This document shows, in pieces, positions 35,387 through 45,553 of a stretch of 64,000 bases of DNA. Position 1 is the first letter of the stretch. The number at the start of each line of letters is the position of its first letter. The position numbers and the translations under genes were made by a program. This DNA is from Marinobacter aromaticivorans. GTDB taxonomy: Bacteria > Pseudomonadota > Gammaproteobacteria > Pseudomonadales > Oleiphilaceae. The stretch lies in assembly GCF_002806975.1 (NCBI RefSeq), contig NZ_NIHD01000005.1:216518-280517 (forward strand). Direction: 5' to 3'. A model generated the notes under the pieces. It was not told the origin of the DNA. It made no database searches and saw nothing but the letters and a program-made list of their open reading frames with translations.

Positions 35387-36034
35387 ATGGAGCAAAGAGC
35401 AGTGCTTGAGAGTTCTATTGGGAGTTCATTTGAGAGTTACGTGACGGGTCTGGTTGTCTGTGGCGGTATCATCGTTGCCATCGGAGCCCAGAATGCCTAC
35501 GTACTGGGCCAGGCAATCCGGCGTGAGCACCACTGGTGGGCCGCCGGTTTGTGCATGACTGCGGATATTGTCCTTTTCACCCTTGGCATGTTCGGCGTGA
35601 GCGCGGCTTTGAAGGCAATGCCCCAGGCACTGGAGATCCTGCGCTGGCTCGGAGTGGTTTTTCTCGCGTGGCTGGCGGTACAGGCCTTTGCGCGTGCCGG
35701 TCGGGGCAGGGCGGCGCTTGAGGCAGGAGAGGTAACTCGCCGCAGCCTGAAAGGTGTTCTTTTCACCACCCTGGCAGTGACCCTGCTGAACCCTCAGGTG
35801 TATCTCGACACCCTTTTGCTGATTCCGGCGGTGGGAGCACAACAGGAGAACGCAACGACTTTTGTGGCGGGCGCCAGCAGCGCGTCTGTTCTGTGGTTTG
35901 GTTTGCTGGCCTGGAGTGGGTCGGCACTGGCACCGGTTCTGTCACGCCCGTTGGCGTGGCGGATTATCGATGGCGTAATTGGTATGATGATGGCGGCCAT
36001 CGCGCTTCATCTGGCGCTTAATGGCAGCCTGTAG
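35387..36034 (+). CDS. argO: LysE/ArgO-family amino acid exporter
   Basis: 215 residues, about six transmembrane helices. LysE motif GAQNAYVLGQAIRREH near the N-terminus and TLLNPQVYLDTLLLIP centrally. Exports arginine and/or lysine. Start at ATG 35387; no convincing ribosome site, so a downstream start is possible, and residues 1-16 look weakly like a tail. Confidence 0.88.
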   Translation: MEQRAVLESSIGSSFESYVTGLVVCGGIIVAIGAQNAYVLGQAIRREHHWWAAGLCMTADIVLFTLGMFGVSAALKAMPQALEILRWLGVVFLAWLAVQAFARAGRGRAALEAGEVTRRSLKGVLFTTLAVTLLNPQVYLDTLLLIPAVGAQQENATTFVAGASSASVLWFGLLAWSGSALAPVLSRPLAWRIIDGVIGMMMAAIALHLALNGSL

Positions 36035-36049
36035 CAGTAATGAGGCGAG

Positions 36050-36550
36050 TCAGTCAAACCGCCGTGCGCCAGAAAAACGGTCTTTCCAGTAGTAGCCGTT
36101 AAGTTCCGACATGATGACGCCGGAGGACGTTGATGCGTGGATAAAGCGGTTGTCACCCATATAAATGCCGGCATGCTGGTCTTTTCCCCCGATACGGAAG
36201 AATACGATATCGCCGGGTTTAACGTCGTCCGGATGCACCACATCTCCGTAGCGCAGCATTTGTGCGGTTGTGCGGGGCAGTCGCCGCTCCAGACTTTCAC
36301 GATACGCCGTCGTAATGAATCCTGAGCAGTCGAAGCCGCGGGCTGTCGTACCGCCGTACTGATACGGCGTGCCCTGATAGCGCTCAAAGGCCTGCCACAG
36401 TTTTTCAGCCTTTACGGAACCCGGTGCGGACTCAACAGGTGAGTATTGCAGAGCGGCACCCCCGGATTGCAGTTGCTGGTTGCTGGCGCAGCCGCTGATC
36501 ACAAGGGAGGAAACGGCCAGAATAATGACATATCTGATTGTCATAGCCAT
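36050..36550 (-). CDS. NlpC/P60 (C40) peptidase lipoprotein, Spr/MepS-like
   Basis: 166 residues from ATG 36550, after AGGAACC; the longer frame to 36757 has no signal sequence. Signal peptide plus lipobox VISGCAS. Catalytic Cys in ARGFDCSGF, His in QHAGIY and third residue in FIHAST. Family members cleave peptidoglycan cross-links to permit growth (MepS in E. coli). Confidence 0.9.
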   Translation of the reverse strand: MAMTIRYVIILAVSSLVISGCASNQQLQSGGAALQYSPVESAPGSVKAEKLWQAFERYQGTPYQYGGTTARGFDCSGFITTAYRESLERRLPRTTAQMLRYGDVVHPDDVKPGDIVFFRIGGKDQHAGIYMGDNRFIHASTSSGVIMSELNGYYWKDRFSGARRFD

Positions 36551-36643
36551 GCAGGTTCCTGATCTGTTGTACTTTGACTCAACTGTATTACCGAATCGCC
36601 AGGATGTCAGGTTACGGTTTGCCGTATTTGTTATCCTTGCGCC

Positions 36644-37057
36644 ATGCTGAAAATATCCAACACGGTTGAAATCGCCGACTGGGAAATAGAAATCACCCAG
36701 ATCCGGGCCCAGGGCGCTGGTGGCCAGAACGTCAACAAAGTAGCTTCGGCGGTGCACCTGCGCTTCGATGTGCAGAATTCCGCCCTGCCGCCGTTCTACA
36801 AGGAGCGGCTGATGGCCCTGCAGGATCAGCGCATCAGCAAGGAAGGCGTGATTGTGATCAAGGCCCAGTCGTTTCGCACGCTGGAGCTGAACAAGGAGGA
36901 TGCACTGGAGCGCCTGAAGGAACTGATACAGGAGGCGGTCAAAGTGCAGAAGGTGCGGCGCGCTACCCGGCCCTCAAAATCCGCCCGTCGCAAACGGGTT
37001 GACCACAAGACCCGGAAAGGCAGAACCAAAGCCCTGCGGGGCAAGGTTCAGGTCTGA
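36644..37057 (+). CDS. arfB: Alternative ribosome-rescue factor ArfB
   Basis: 137 residues with the release-factor GGQ motif in AQGAGGQNVNKV near residue 27 and a basic C-terminal tail (ATRPSKSARRKRVDHK) that enters the empty mRNA channel. It hydrolyses peptidyl-tRNA on stalled ribosomes. Divergent from the C40 peptidase; its end overlaps the hydrolase by 10 bp. Confidence 0.95.
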   Translation: MLKISNTVEIADWEIEITQIRAQGAGGQNVNKVASAVHLRFDVQNSALPPFYKERLMALQDQRISKEGVIVIKAQSFRTLELNKEDALERLKELIQEAVKVQKVRRATRPSKSARRKRVDHKTRKGRTKALRGKVQV

Positions 37058-38124
37058 CCGACTTCCGGCCCGCATTTCCTGGATTCGATTTCCCTTATAA
37101 ATGATTCTATATCCGCGAACGCCTGTTCTGCTTCGGGCAGCATGGGTGTGAAAATCTGCCAGACATGCACCATGCCTGCCCAGGTATGAAGCTGCACCGG
37201 TGAGCCTTCGGCTTTTGCTTTGGCTGCGTATCGTCTGGCGTTATCCAGAAGCATCTCGGATTCGCTTGCCTGGATCAGTATGGGTGGCAGGTTGGCCAGG
37301 TTATTTCTGAGGGGCGAGGCTACCGGGCTGGCAGGAGATACCCGGAATGCGGCCAGGGTGGCCCACCAGATAATCGGTCGGGGTATTTTTGATAGCCCGC
37401 CAAAGGTAGGGCCGAGCATGGCATCGGTCGCAATATTGTTGCGGTTGCTGGGCGCGGTAAGCGTCAGATCTGTGGATGGGGAAAATGCGATGGCGCCATC
37501 GGCCTGGCGCAGACCGCTTTCGCGAATCCAGGCCAAAAGCCCGAGGGTGTGGCTGCCACCGGCTGAATCTCCGGCTACCAGAATGAATGACGCATCCCCC
37601 GGCCCGTCCGGGCCATTTTCCGCCAACCAGGTGTAGGCTTTCCGGCAATCACGCACGCCGTCCATAAACCGGTGTTCCGGCATAAGGCGATAATCCACTG
37701 CAAAGACGGCGGCGTTGGCAACGTGGGACAAACGATCTGTTATGGCACGGTGACTGCGCGGGCTGCCGGCGACCCAGGCGCCACCATGAATATAGAGAAT
37801 CCGGCGCTTTGTATCTGCGCCGGGGGCAATAACCCACTCTCCGCGGGGGTTGTCGCAGTGCCGGAACTCGGACGCCAGCTCAAGGCCGTCACTCAGGCTG
37901 TCCATGTATTTTCGCATCGCCATCAGCCGCGCTTTGCCGCGAAGCCCCCTGCCAGCCCGGCCCATTTCCCGGATACGCTCCAGAACCTCCCGATTCTCAG
38001 CGCTGGGGCTGGCATTGCTCACGGAATATTTTTCCCGGTCCAGGTAGGACAAGTCCTCGACGCGAAACAGAATAAGCGTCAATACAACGACGAGCAAAAT
38101 AACGGTAGCGATAATCCAGAACAT
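37048..38124 (-). CDS. Alpha/beta hydrolase (HSL/Aes-like esterase)
   Basis: 358 residues from ATG 38124. Oxyanion motif HGGAW (variant of HGGG), nucleophile GDSAGG and catalytic His in GMVHVW. An N-terminal hydrophobic helix (FWIIATVILLVVVLTLILF) is likely a membrane anchor. Hydrolyses short- or medium-chain esters; substrate unknown. Confidence 0.87.
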   Translation of the reverse strand: MFWIIATVILLVVVLTLILFRVEDLSYLDREKYSVSNASPSAENREVLERIREMGRAGRGLRGKARLMAMRKYMDSLSDGLELASEFRHCDNPRGEWVIAPGADTKRRILYIHGGAWVAGSPRSHRAITDRLSHVANAAVFAVDYRLMPEHRFMDGVRDCRKAYTWLAENGPDGPGDASFILVAGDSAGGSHTLGLLAWIRESGLRQADGAIAFSPSTDLTLTAPSNRNNIATDAMLGPTFGGLSKIPRPIIWWATLAAFRVSPASPVASPLRNNLANLPPILIQASESEMLLDNARRYAAKAKAEGSPVQLHTWAGMVHVWQIFTPMLPEAEQAFADIESFIREIESRKCGPEVGQT

Positions 38125-38240
38125 GAGTTGTCCGTATCCTGAGAGTTGGCCCGAATAGCTCGGGCACACTATGCTTTGGGTACAAAGCATCGCAGATTTT
38201 TGTGGTTGATGCCCTCAAATGTCACAAAAGGAGAAGGGCG

Positions 38241-38555
38241 TTGCAAATTGCATATCGGGCCAGGGATATCACGGAAGCACACATAGTTGCCGGCTTACTG
38301 AACGCCCATGGTATTGAGACTTTTGTGGGTGGCCATTACCTGCAGGGTGCGATGGGCGAAATTGGCGCAGCCGGCTTCAGTAATGTTCATGTGGACGACG
38401 ACGATCTCTACACGGCTAGACAGCTCATTATGGAATATGAAGCGAGTAGTCGCAGCCCTGTGACCATGGAAAACCGGGATGACAAACCGGATTCGTATGC
38501 CCGCTGGTTTTTACTGGTTATGGCGGTGCTGGGGTTGATCTGGCTGAATCTGTGA
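38241..38555 (+). CDS. DUF2007-domain protein
   Basis: 104 residues from TTG 38241 after AAAAGGAG. An N-terminal ~70-residue alpha/beta domain (ITEAHIVAGLLNAHGIETFV, FSNVHVDDDDLYTAR) matches DUF2007, a GlnB-like fold of unknown role, followed by a C-terminal transmembrane helix (WFLLVMAVLGLIWLNL). The annotated frame from 38202 has no ribosome site. Confidence 0.7.
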   Translation: MQIAYRARDITEAHIVAGLLNAHGIETFVGGHYLQGAMGEIGAAGFSNVHVDDDDLYTARQLIMEYEASSRSPVTMENRDDKPDSYARWFLLVMAVLGLIWLNL

Positions 38556-38620
38556 TCAAGAGTAAGGGGCCGTAATTAGTCAGTACCTGAAATTCAATGG
38601 ATAAACGGAGCGTAAAAATT

Positions 38621-39322
38621 ATGGTAGACAGCCACTCGAAAAAACCGGTTATGTTGATTACTGGTGCGTCGTCGGGCATTGGCGCCGCAACGGCACGGGC
38701 GGCCTACGAAGAGGGCTACCGGCTTGTTCTTGCAGCCCGTTCAGCCAACAAGCTGAAAGCCTTGCAGGCCGAGCTTGGAGACGATGATAGCGTGTTGATT
38801 GTCGAATGTGATGTGCAGAACGGTGACGATCAAAAGGCGATGGTCGAACAGGCCCTTGAGGCATTTGGCCGTTTGGACAGTGTGTTTGCAAACGCTGGCC
38901 GGGGTGGAGAACCAGGGGGCTTCAGCGAGGCCGATCCGGAGGTCTGGAAGGATATGATCCTCACCAACATTTACGGTGTTGGCCTGACTGTTCAGCATTG
39001 CCTGCCGGCGCTTCGGGAAAGCAAAGGGCACTTGTTACTGACCGGCTCCGCCGCAGGCAGGGTAACCATTCCCGGCTCAATGTACAGTGCTACCAAATGG
39101 GCAGTTACCGCTATCGGGTATGGCGTTCGCGAAGAGTTGCGCGGTTCCGGTGTAAGGGTAACCCTGATAGAGCCGGGTATGGTCGATACGCCGTTTTTCG
39201 ATAAGCCGCCGGCTCACGCCCTGAAGCCGGATGACATAGCTCGCGCGGTCATTTATGCGGTCTCCCAACCCTCGCATGTGGATGTTAATGAAATTCTGGT
39301 GCGCCCAACGCCTGCCGAGTAG
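38621..39322 (+). CDS. Short-chain dehydrogenase/reductase
   Basis: 233 residues from ATG 38621 after GGAGCG. TGASSGIGAA, NAGRGGEP, TGSAAG and YSATK. Classical SDR resembling small-molecule dehydrogenases; substrate not predicted. Monocistronic, convergent with rluF through a hairpin. Confidence 0.88.
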   Translation: MVDSHSKKPVMLITGASSGIGAATARAAYEEGYRLVLAARSANKLKALQAELGDDDSVLIVECDVQNGDDQKAMVEQALEAFGRLDSVFANAGRGGEPGGFSEADPEVWKDMILTNIYGVGLTVQHCLPALRESKGHLLLTGSAAGRVTIPGSMYSATKWAVTAIGYGVREELRGSGVRVTLIEPGMVDTPFFDKPPAHALKPDDIARAVIYAVSQPSHVDVNEILVRPTPAE

Positions 39323-39336
39323 AAATAGCGGCCCGC

Positions 39337-39353
39337 GCCCCGCTTGACGGGGC
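39337..39353. terminator. Hairpin between convergent genes
   Basis: GCCCCG-CTTGA-CGGGGC, a 6-bp perfect GC stem, lies between the SDR stop and the rluF stop. No clear U-tract on either side. Confidence 0.5.
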
Positions 39354-40271
39354 CTATCGTTTAACGCTGCGCTGTCTCGGTTTTCCGGCTTTGGGGCGTT
39401 TGCGTGATGTGGGTTTTTTGCCGGCTTTCCTGCTGTTCTTCTGTCCGCCCCCGTGTCCGAATTCCGGTGGGCGCGGTGGGCGCGGTGGGCGCCTGGACTT
39501 GCCTGCTGGTTTTTTGCCCGAGCCTGCAGGTTTGTCCGGGGCACCCTCCGAAGATGAATCACGAATTGCATCGAACAGCCCGGCCAGTTCTTTCTTTGTA
39601 AGGTCCCGCCATTGGCCCACCGGCAGACCTTTCAGGTTCACGTTCATAATGCGGACGCGCTCTAGCCGGGTGACTTCATACCCGAAATGCTCGCTCATCC
39701 TGCGGATCTGGCGGTTCAGCCCCTGCACCAGGATGATACGGAATACAAAGCGGCTCTCCTGAATCACTTTGCATTTTTTCGTCACTGTGCCGAGGATGGG
39801 CACGCCTGCCGCCATGCCCTCGATAAACGATTTGGTAATGGGCTTATCAACTGTGACCACATATTCTTTTTCATGATTATTGCCAGCGCGCAGGATTTTG
39901 TTGACCAGGTCCCCATTGCTGGTCATGAAAATCAACCCCTGCGAATCCTTGTCGAGGCGCCCGATGGGAAAAATACGGGTACTATGGCCAACAAAGCGCT
40001 GAATGTTGTATTTTTCCGAATCATCTGTGGTACTGACGATGCCCACCGGCTTGTTAAGCGCTATGAATACGAGATCTTCTTCAGCCCTGGGTTCTATTAC
40101 CTGGCCGTTCACCCGGACAGTATCATCAGGCAATACCTGATCGCCCACGCTGGCCCGCTTTCCATTGATATAGACATTGCCCTGTTCAATGTAGCGATCG
40201 GCCTCGCGGCGGGAACACATTCCGCTTTCGCTGATGTATTTGTTTAGACGGGTGGAGGTATTGCTGGTCAT
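39354..40271 (-). CDS. rluF: 23S rRNA pseudouridine synthase RluF with basic tail
   Basis: 305 residues from ATG 40271; the frame is open to 40673 but that part does not look coding. S4-like domain ([20 protein letters not shown]) then the catalytic RsuA/RluE/F core with [10 protein letters not shown] (catalytic Asp). E. coli RluF makes pseudouridine 2604 in 23S rRNA. The last ~60 residues are basic, Pro/Arg/Lys/Gly-rich and partly encoded by a 9-bp tandem repeat. Confidence 0.88.
   Translation of the reverse strand: MTSNTSTRLNKYISESGMCSRREADRYIEQGNVYINGKRASVGDQVLPDDTVRVNGQVIEPRAEEDLVFIALNKPVGIVSTTDDSEKYNIQRFVGHSTRIFPIGRLDKDSQGLIFMTSNGDLVNKILRAGNNHEKEYVVTVDKPITKSFIEGMAAGVPILGTVTKKCKVIQESRFVFRIILVQGLNRQIRRMSEHFGYEVTRLERVRIMNVNLKGLPVGQWRDLTKKELAGLFDAIRDSSSEGAPDKPAGSGKKPAGKSRRPPRPPRPPEFGHGGGQKNSRKAGKKPTSRKRPKAGKPRQRSVKR
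39467..39493. repeat. 9-bp tandem repeat in rluF
   Basis: GGTGGGCGC occurs three times in a row (approximate boundaries) within the rluF tail, reading as Arg-Pro-Pro repeats on the minus strand. Confidence 0.7.
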
Positions 40272-40396
40272 TGATTGTCCGGTTGAGCCACTGAGTGGGT
40301 ACATCATAACAGGGCATGCACGGATTTGGATTGAGTATGCAGAAATGGCCACAAGCGTTTGGACATCAGCCTGACAAGCGCGTGCGAGAAGGCTCC

Positions 40397-41029
40397 ATGT
40401 GCACCGTTTGCGAACAAGGTGTGCTGGCTCGGTTTTGGGTGATAGAAAACAGGGAATATCTGCGTTGCCCGCGCTGTGAAGCAACGCTCCTGGCCCGGGC
40501 AAACTGGCTTGGCCTGGATGAGGAGAGGGCGGTTTACGATCTTCACAATAATGATCCGGACGACGCGGGCTATCGGGCGTTTCTCGAAAAGCTTGCCTTC
40601 CCCATGCTTGAACGTGTTCCGCAGGGAGCTTCCGGGCTTGATTTCGGCTGCGGCCCGGGCCCGGCCCTTGCACGGATGCTGCGTGAAGCGGGAATGGGTA
40701 TGACGCTTTACGATCCTTTTTTCTACCCCAGCCGGCCCGCTCCGGGCCGCCGGTTCGACTTCATCACCTGCACGGAGGTAGTGGAGCACCTGCACCACCC
40801 GGCAAAGGTTTTCAGGCAATTGGATGGCTTGTTAAAGCCCGGGGGGTGGCTTGGCATTATGACGTGCTTTCAGACCAGCGATGAGCGGTTCGATAACTGG
40901 CATTACCGGCGGGACCCCACTCACATTGTGTTCTACCGTGAATCGACGCTGTATCTTGTTGCCAAACGCATGGGCTGGGAGTTGTCGGTGCCACAAAAGG
41001 ATGTGGCGTTTTTTCATAAGTCTTTATGA
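40397..41029 (+). CDS. Class I SAM methyltransferase with zinc-ribbon N-terminus
   Basis: 210 residues from ATG 40397 after GAGAAGG; ATG 40316 and 40337 are alternatives. The N-terminus has CTVC and CPRC, a zinc ribbon; the SAM domain has [23 protein letters not shown] and [10 protein letters not shown]. Substrate unknown. Ends at a strong terminator. Confidence 0.82.
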   Translation: MCTVCEQGVLARFWVIENREYLRCPRCEATLLARANWLGLDEERAVYDLHNNDPDDAGYRAFLEKLAFPMLERVPQGASGLDFGCGPGPALARMLREAGMGMTLYDPFFYPSRPAPGRRFDFITCTEVVEHLHHPAKVFRQLDGLLKPGGWLGIMTCFQTSDERFDNWHYRRDPTHIVFYRESTLYLVAKRMGWELSVPQKDVAFFHKSL

Positions 41030-41030
41030 G

Positions 41031-41057
41031 ACCGGGGGCGATATGCCCCCGGTTTTC
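41031..41057 (+). terminator. Intrinsic terminator
   Basis: ACCGGGGGC-GATAT-GCCCCCGGT followed by TTT, a perfect 9-bp stem directly after the methyltransferase and ahead of the convergent atoE. Confidence 0.85.
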
Positions 41058-41075
41058 CTGCGGGCGGTTAAGTCA

Positions 41076-42383
41076 TTACAGCCAGGTAAGGCCCACGCTG
41101 ATAATCACACCCGTGATTATCAGCAGCATCAGGCAGTACCCCATAATGTCTTTGGCTTTGAGCCCCGCAATCGCGAGAACCGGTAATGCCCAGAAGGGTT
41201 GCAGCAGGTTCGTCCAGGCATCGCCCCATGCAACTGCCATGGCCACTCTTGGGATACTGGCGCCCAGCTCCTGCGCCGCTGGCAGCATGACCGGCGCCTG
41301 CACGGCCCATTGGCCTCCACCGGAGGGTACAAAAATATTCACCAGCCCTGCACTGATAAAGCTCCAGAACGGCAGGCTCTCTGCCGTTGCCATGGATACA
41401 AAGCCGGAAGAAATGCTGGCTGCAAGGCCCGAGGCTGTCATCACGCTCATGATTCCGGCATAGAATGGAAACTGAATAACGATACCTGAGCCCCCCTTGA
41501 CCGCTTCGTGCAGGCTGTCGAGAAGTCTCTTGGGGGTTTGATGAAGAATGATCGCCAGGAACAGGAACATGAAATTAACGATGTTCAGGTTCAGGCCGCC
41601 GCCATCTATAAAATACTGGAATATAAACGCAAGGCCACTGAAACCCATCAGCCAGGCCAGAATTCGGCTGTTTTCAAGGTGATCGGCCGGGCGCTGTATA
41701 GAAACCCTGGTGTCAGGCTCGTCATCAAGTACCGCAGGGTCTACAAAGGTGCTGTGCTCTTCAGAGGGCAGCATCATGCGATTTACCAGGGGAACGACAA
41801 TAAACAATGCCACGATAATCCCGAGGTTGAAGAATGCAAAGATGGTTTCGCCAGTGCCAATTACGCCGATTACATCGGCGGTAAAGTGCCCGTCGGTTGC
41901 AATGACCAGAGGAATTGAACCGGCCAGGCCGCCGTGCCAGACGATAAAGCCGGAGTAGGCACTGGCAATCAGTAATGGGTAATGAACCCTGACTTGCCGG
42001 GCAAGGGCCTTCGCAAAGAGGGCGCCTACCACAAGCCCGAATCCCCAGTTAATCCAGCTCGCAATCAGGGCGACGAAGGTTACCAGCACGATAGCTTGAC
42101 CGGGTGTGCTGGCAAGTGCCGCAACCCGGTTCAGTATTCCCCGGACAAATGGCGTGCTTGCCAGCATAAACCCGGTAACCAGAACAAGCAGCATCTGCAT
42201 CGAGAATGTAAGCAGGTTCCAGAAGCCGTCACCCCACATTTCGATCACCGCCATCGGGCCATGCCCTTCAAACACCATGGCGGCAATAAACGTGAGGAGA
42301 GAAAGAATCAGAACAAAAAGATAGGGATCCGGCAGATATTTATCCACCAGACTGACCATCGGTCGCGCAGCTCTGTCAAGCAT
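41076..42383 (-). CDS. atoE: Short-chain fatty acid transporter AtoE
   Basis: 435 residues, about a dozen transmembrane segments, opening with VSLVDKYLPDPYLFVLILSL, as in AtoE/TIGR00366. Imports acetoacetate and short-chain fatty acids. AAGGAGAC is seven bases before the start. No ato catabolic genes are adjacent. Confidence 0.9.
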   Translation of the reverse strand: MLDRAARPMVSLVDKYLPDPYLFVLILSLLTFIAAMVFEGHGPMAVIEMWGDGFWNLLTFSMQMLLVLVTGFMLASTPFVRGILNRVAALASTPGQAIVLVTFVALIASWINWGFGLVVGALFAKALARQVRVHYPLLIASAYSGFIVWHGGLAGSIPLVIATDGHFTADVIGVIGTGETIFAFFNLGIIVALFIVVPLVNRMMLPSEEHSTFVDPAVLDDEPDTRVSIQRPADHLENSRILAWLMGFSGLAFIFQYFIDGGGLNLNIVNFMFLFLAIILHQTPKRLLDSLHEAVKGGSGIVIQFPFYAGIMSVMTASGLAASISSGFVSMATAESLPFWSFISAGLVNIFVPSGGGQWAVQAPVMLPAAQELGASIPRVAMAVAWGDAWTNLLQPFWALPVLAIAGLKAKDIMGYCLMLLIITGVIISVGLTWL

Positions 42384-42535
42384 TGGGAGTCTCCTTATTC
42401 TTATTACATTTCTTTTATAGCAGCTTAGACGGTTATCGGTTAAATGCCAAACTAAAAGGAATAAGCGGGAGGCTCAGGAATGCTTTTGATAAAGACAGCA
42501 GGCACATGCGGCCAGAATCATAAGATGGCCCGGAG

Positions 42536-43981
42536 TCAGAATGTTGAAAGCCCGGTAGCTTCCATAAGGCGATAACGCCAGTAGCGCAGTGTCGAGTCGT
42601 CGGCCCAGTGTTCGTAAGGCAGGCTCATCACAGGGTTGCTTCCGGGGCCGGATTGCCACTGCTGTTCAAAGAAACCCAGGGCTTTGGTGGCCAGCGCTGA
42701 TTCTGGTGGGACGGACACCCATACATTGGTTTCCAGGTTAAGGTCATCGAGGTTGCGCCGTGTAAAGTTCGCTGAGCCCAGAAGAAGCTGGGTCTGGTCC
42801 GCCAGTGGACGCAGTATCAGCAGCTTGCTGTGGCATTGTTCACCCGACGTATTGCACCAGCGTACCGGAATGCCGGCTTTGTGAAGTTCCAGAGCGACCT
42901 GCCGGTTGGGGATGCCGCTTTTCTGGTGGCCGAAAGCTTCATTGTTGGCGTCGAGAAGTACCCGTACCTTTACACCACGTTTATGGGCACCCAGCAGGGC
43001 TGTAACGATATCGCGGTGTGAAAGGTAGAAGAAGGCGAGGTCCAGCCGGTCGCCGCTCCGGGCTCCCGAGATCATCCGGAGAGCCGTTTCCCGGATTGCG
43101 GATTCTGTTTTTACCGCGATACGGCCGGCGGCATTGTGATCGTTTGTCTGGCGCGAATTTGCCCGGCTGATCAGTCTGTCCAGTGTTGGGCTGGGCTGGC
43201 CAGACATGGCCAGAACCGCCTGCTCGGTCTTCAGAACATCGGTCACCGCCGGGCCGGTAAAGCTGATGGCTGTATTGCTGTGCCGGCTGCTGCCATCGTG
43301 GGGGTTGGCAGAGGTGATGATGGCACGCAGTTTTTCCCCGTCATCGGCCACCAGAACTTTACGGTGGTTCGCTTTGAAGTTGGGTAACGCAAGGTAGCTG
43401 CGGATGGTGACGGGCCGGGTTCCCAGAGCGTTTGGCAGCCAGCCACCTTCGGAATTATTGCCGAACCACTGGCAGCAGATCCGCCAGATTGCCGACCATG
43501 CGGGATTACTGTCACGCAGTGGCCGCAGGTTGGTTTCCGTCACCGGAATGCCGGCCCGGCGAAGTGCCTGAAACCAGGGTGATACCGATCCGCCGTAAAG
43601 CGTATTCAGCGGATCAGAGATAACAACAATCTCCAGTTCCGGTTGCTCAGCCTTCCTGTTTATCAGTGCCCTGTTAAGTTGCTCAGCCAGAGGGCGGTGC
43701 ACGACACCTTCAGGGCTGCTGCTGTTGAACAGGAACATATCGACCAGCACGAAGGATTTTGCCTGGCCGATCAGGCGCAGGATTTCATCGAATATTTCAT
43801 GGTCGAGGGTTTCTGAGCCATCGCTGTGATGATAGGTCGCATCCACCAGCAAGGTCGCGTCGCTGAGCGGGCGCGCCCCGCCGTTATAGCTGATGCCCTC
43901 TGGCAGAGGCTTGTACGTATGATAAAGGCCCACGCCAACCAGTGTCAGGGCGATGAGTGCGAGCAGTACCTTCACGGTCAT
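42536..43981 (-). CDS. Phospholipase D-like domain protein
   Basis: 481 residues with an N-terminal signal anchor (VLLALIALTLVGVGLY). First HKD motif NHRKVLVADD with a following TSANPHDG; second CHSKLLILRPLADQ with GSANFTRR. The second motif lacks Asp at the canonical position, so its catalytic contribution is unclear. Likely periplasmic or membrane phosphodiesterase (cardiolipin synthase-like or nuclease-like); substrate unknown. Confidence 0.82.
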   Translation of the reverse strand: MTVKVLLALIALTLVGVGLYHTYKPLPEGISYNGGARPLSDATLLVDATYHHSDGSETLDHEIFDEILRLIGQAKSFVLVDMFLFNSSSPEGVVHRPLAEQLNRALINRKAEQPELEIVVISDPLNTLYGGSVSPWFQALRRAGIPVTETNLRPLRDSNPAWSAIWRICCQWFGNNSEGGWLPNALGTRPVTIRSYLALPNFKANHRKVLVADDGEKLRAIITSANPHDGSSRHSNTAISFTGPAVTDVLKTEQAVLAMSGQPSPTLDRLISRANSRQTNDHNAAGRIAVKTESAIRETALRMISGARSGDRLDLAFFYLSHRDIVTALLGAHKRGVKVRVLLDANNEAFGHQKSGIPNRQVALELHKAGIPVRWCNTSGEQCHSKLLILRPLADQTQLLLGSANFTRRNLDDLNLETNVWVSVPPESALATKALGFFEQQWQSGPGSNPVMSLPYEHWADDSTLRYWRYRLMEATGLSTF

Positions 43982-43999
43982 AGAGGGCCCGGTTCCGGT

Positions 44000-44734
44000 T
44001 CAGTCTGCCGTGTTCTTTTTGACCAGGGCAGAAAAACGTTCAAGAAGACCAGCGGCTTCCGGAGCTTCGGTAACTGAATCGCGCATGGCTTGTGGGTCAA
44101 AGCCTTCGCGCTCCAGGTCTGGCGCCTGCACACCCAGATAGGCTTTCATGACAGCCTCTGAAAATTCCGGGTGGAACTGCACGCCCCACGCAAGCCGGCC
44201 CACCCGGAATGCCTGATGCGGCTCGAATTCGTTACGGCCAAGCAGAATGGCATTCGCAGGCAGGCGTAATACAGACTGCTTGTGGGTGAGCTGGGCGCGG
44301 AAACTGGCAGGCATGCCGGTAAACAGCGGGTCATCCTGAGCCTCATGCAGCAGCTCGACACACCTTGTTCCACTCTCGCGCCCCTCCGGGTGATATCCCA
44401 CCTCGCCGCCCAGGGCGTGCGCCAACAGTTGGTGTCCGTAACAGACGCCGAGCAGGGGGATGGCTTTTTGTACAGCCTGCGCCAGCCATGCTGCGGCCTG
44501 TTCACTCCAGGGCTCACGATCACTGACCATGGCAGGGGAGCCTGTTACTACAATGCCGTCCCAGTCAGCCGGGTCCTGGGGCAAGTCTCCGGCTTCCGCA
44601 TCGAATACGGTTATGTCGAGCCCGGGGGATAGCCCCTGCACAAACCATTCGTCGAAGTCGCCGAACTGCTCTTTAATGCTTGGGTAGGTGCTGCCTGTTT
44701 TAAGGATCACTACTCTTGGGTTTGACTGGCTCAC
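44000..44734 (-). CDS. Class I glutamine amidotransferase-like protein
   Basis: 244 residues. Nucleophile C98 in [10 protein letters not shown], catalytic His-Glu in VQFHPEF. Single GATase domain without the GMP synthase partner domain, as in YfeJ-type proteins. Role and acceptor unknown. Its start overlaps the YebC-like stop by 4 bp (ATGA), so translation is coupled. Confidence 0.85.
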   Translation of the reverse strand: MSQSNPRVVILKTGSTYPSIKEQFGDFDEWFVQGLSPGLDITVFDAEAGDLPQDPADWDGIVVTGSPAMVSDREPWSEQAAAWLAQAVQKAIPLLGVCYGHQLLAHALGGEVGYHPEGRESGTRCVELLHEAQDDPLFTGMPASFRAQLTHKQSVLRLPANAILLGRNEFEPHQAFRVGRLAWGVQFHPEFSEAVMKAYLGVQAPDLEREGFDPQAMRDSVTEAPEAAGLLERFSALVKKNTAD

Positions 44735-45456
44735 TGCTCTGGCAATTCCGCGTTGTGGAAGATGTTCTGCACGTCGTCCAGTTCATTCAGCATGTCGCAA
44801 AATTTTTCGAACATGGGAATGTCATCGCCTTCCACAACAGTTGTGGTTTTTGGCAGGAACTGGATCTCGTCTACCTCGAAATCAATGTCCGCAAAAGCGT
44901 CTGTCAACGCCTGGCGGGCTTTGGCGTATTCCGTATTTGGTGTGAATACCGTGATCTGGCCATCTTCGTTTTCGATATCGGTAACGTCAACATCAGCTTC
45001 CATCAGGGCTTCAAGAACGGCGTCTTCGTCCTGGCCTTTAAATACAAAAATGGCGCAGTGGTCGAACATATGCGCTACGGTGCCCGGCGTGCCGATTTTG
45101 CATTTGGTTTTGGTGAAGGCCAGGCGAACATCGCCAAAGGTACGGTTTGGGTTGTCAGTCAGGCAGTCCACGATCACCATACAGTTGCCGGGGCCGTAGC
45201 CTTCGTAACGAGCCGGTGAATAATCTTCTCCGGCACCACCTTTGGCTTTCTCTATGGCTTTTTCGATAACGTGAGAAGGTACCTGGTCTTTCTTCGCGCG
45301 CTCAATCAGCCCGCGCAGAGACAGGTTAGCCTGGGGGTCAATGCCGCCGGACTTGGCCGACATATAAATTTCGCGCCCGTACTTGCTGTACACCTTGGTT
45401 TTGGCCGCCGCTGTTTTGGCCATGGATTCTTTGCGGTTCTGGTAGGCTCTGCCCAT
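44731..45456 (-). CDS. YebC/PmpR-family protein (YeeN-like)
   Basis: 241 residues: [26 protein letters not shown] and [12 protein letters not shown] in the N-terminal domain and a C-terminal two-domain arm. Family members are transcription factors or translation helpers at proline-rich stalling motifs. The N-terminus suggests the YeeN branch. Co-transcribed with the downstream amidotransferase. Confidence 0.9.
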   Translation of the reverse strand: MGRAYQNRKESMAKTAAAKTKVYSKYGREIYMSAKSGGIDPQANLSLRGLIERAKKDQVPSHVIEKAIEKAKGGAGEDYSPARYEGYGPGNCMVIVDCLTDNPNRTFGDVRLAFTKTKCKIGTPGTVAHMFDHCAIFVFKGQDEDAVLEALMEADVDVTDIENEDGQITVFTPNTEYAKARQALTDAFADIDFEVDEIQFLPKTTTVVEGDDIPMFEKFCDMLNELDDVQNIFHNAELPEQ

Positions 45457-45553
45457 TTTTGCGCTGCCTCATACTTGCTGTAGAAAAGGCAGGATTTTAC
45501 GCAAGAATAGCAGTTTGGGACAGGCCTATTTGGTTGGCCTGCCCCGTGGCTGC

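Noticed and set aside
40272..40673. Upstream extension of rluF
   Set aside because: The S4-like domain begins right after ATG 40271; the extension is Pro/Arg-rich and overlaps a methyltransferase on the other strand.
45518..45546. Hairpin CAGGCC-GGCCTG after the ODP gene
   Set aside because: No U-tract on the relevant strand, so not called a terminator.
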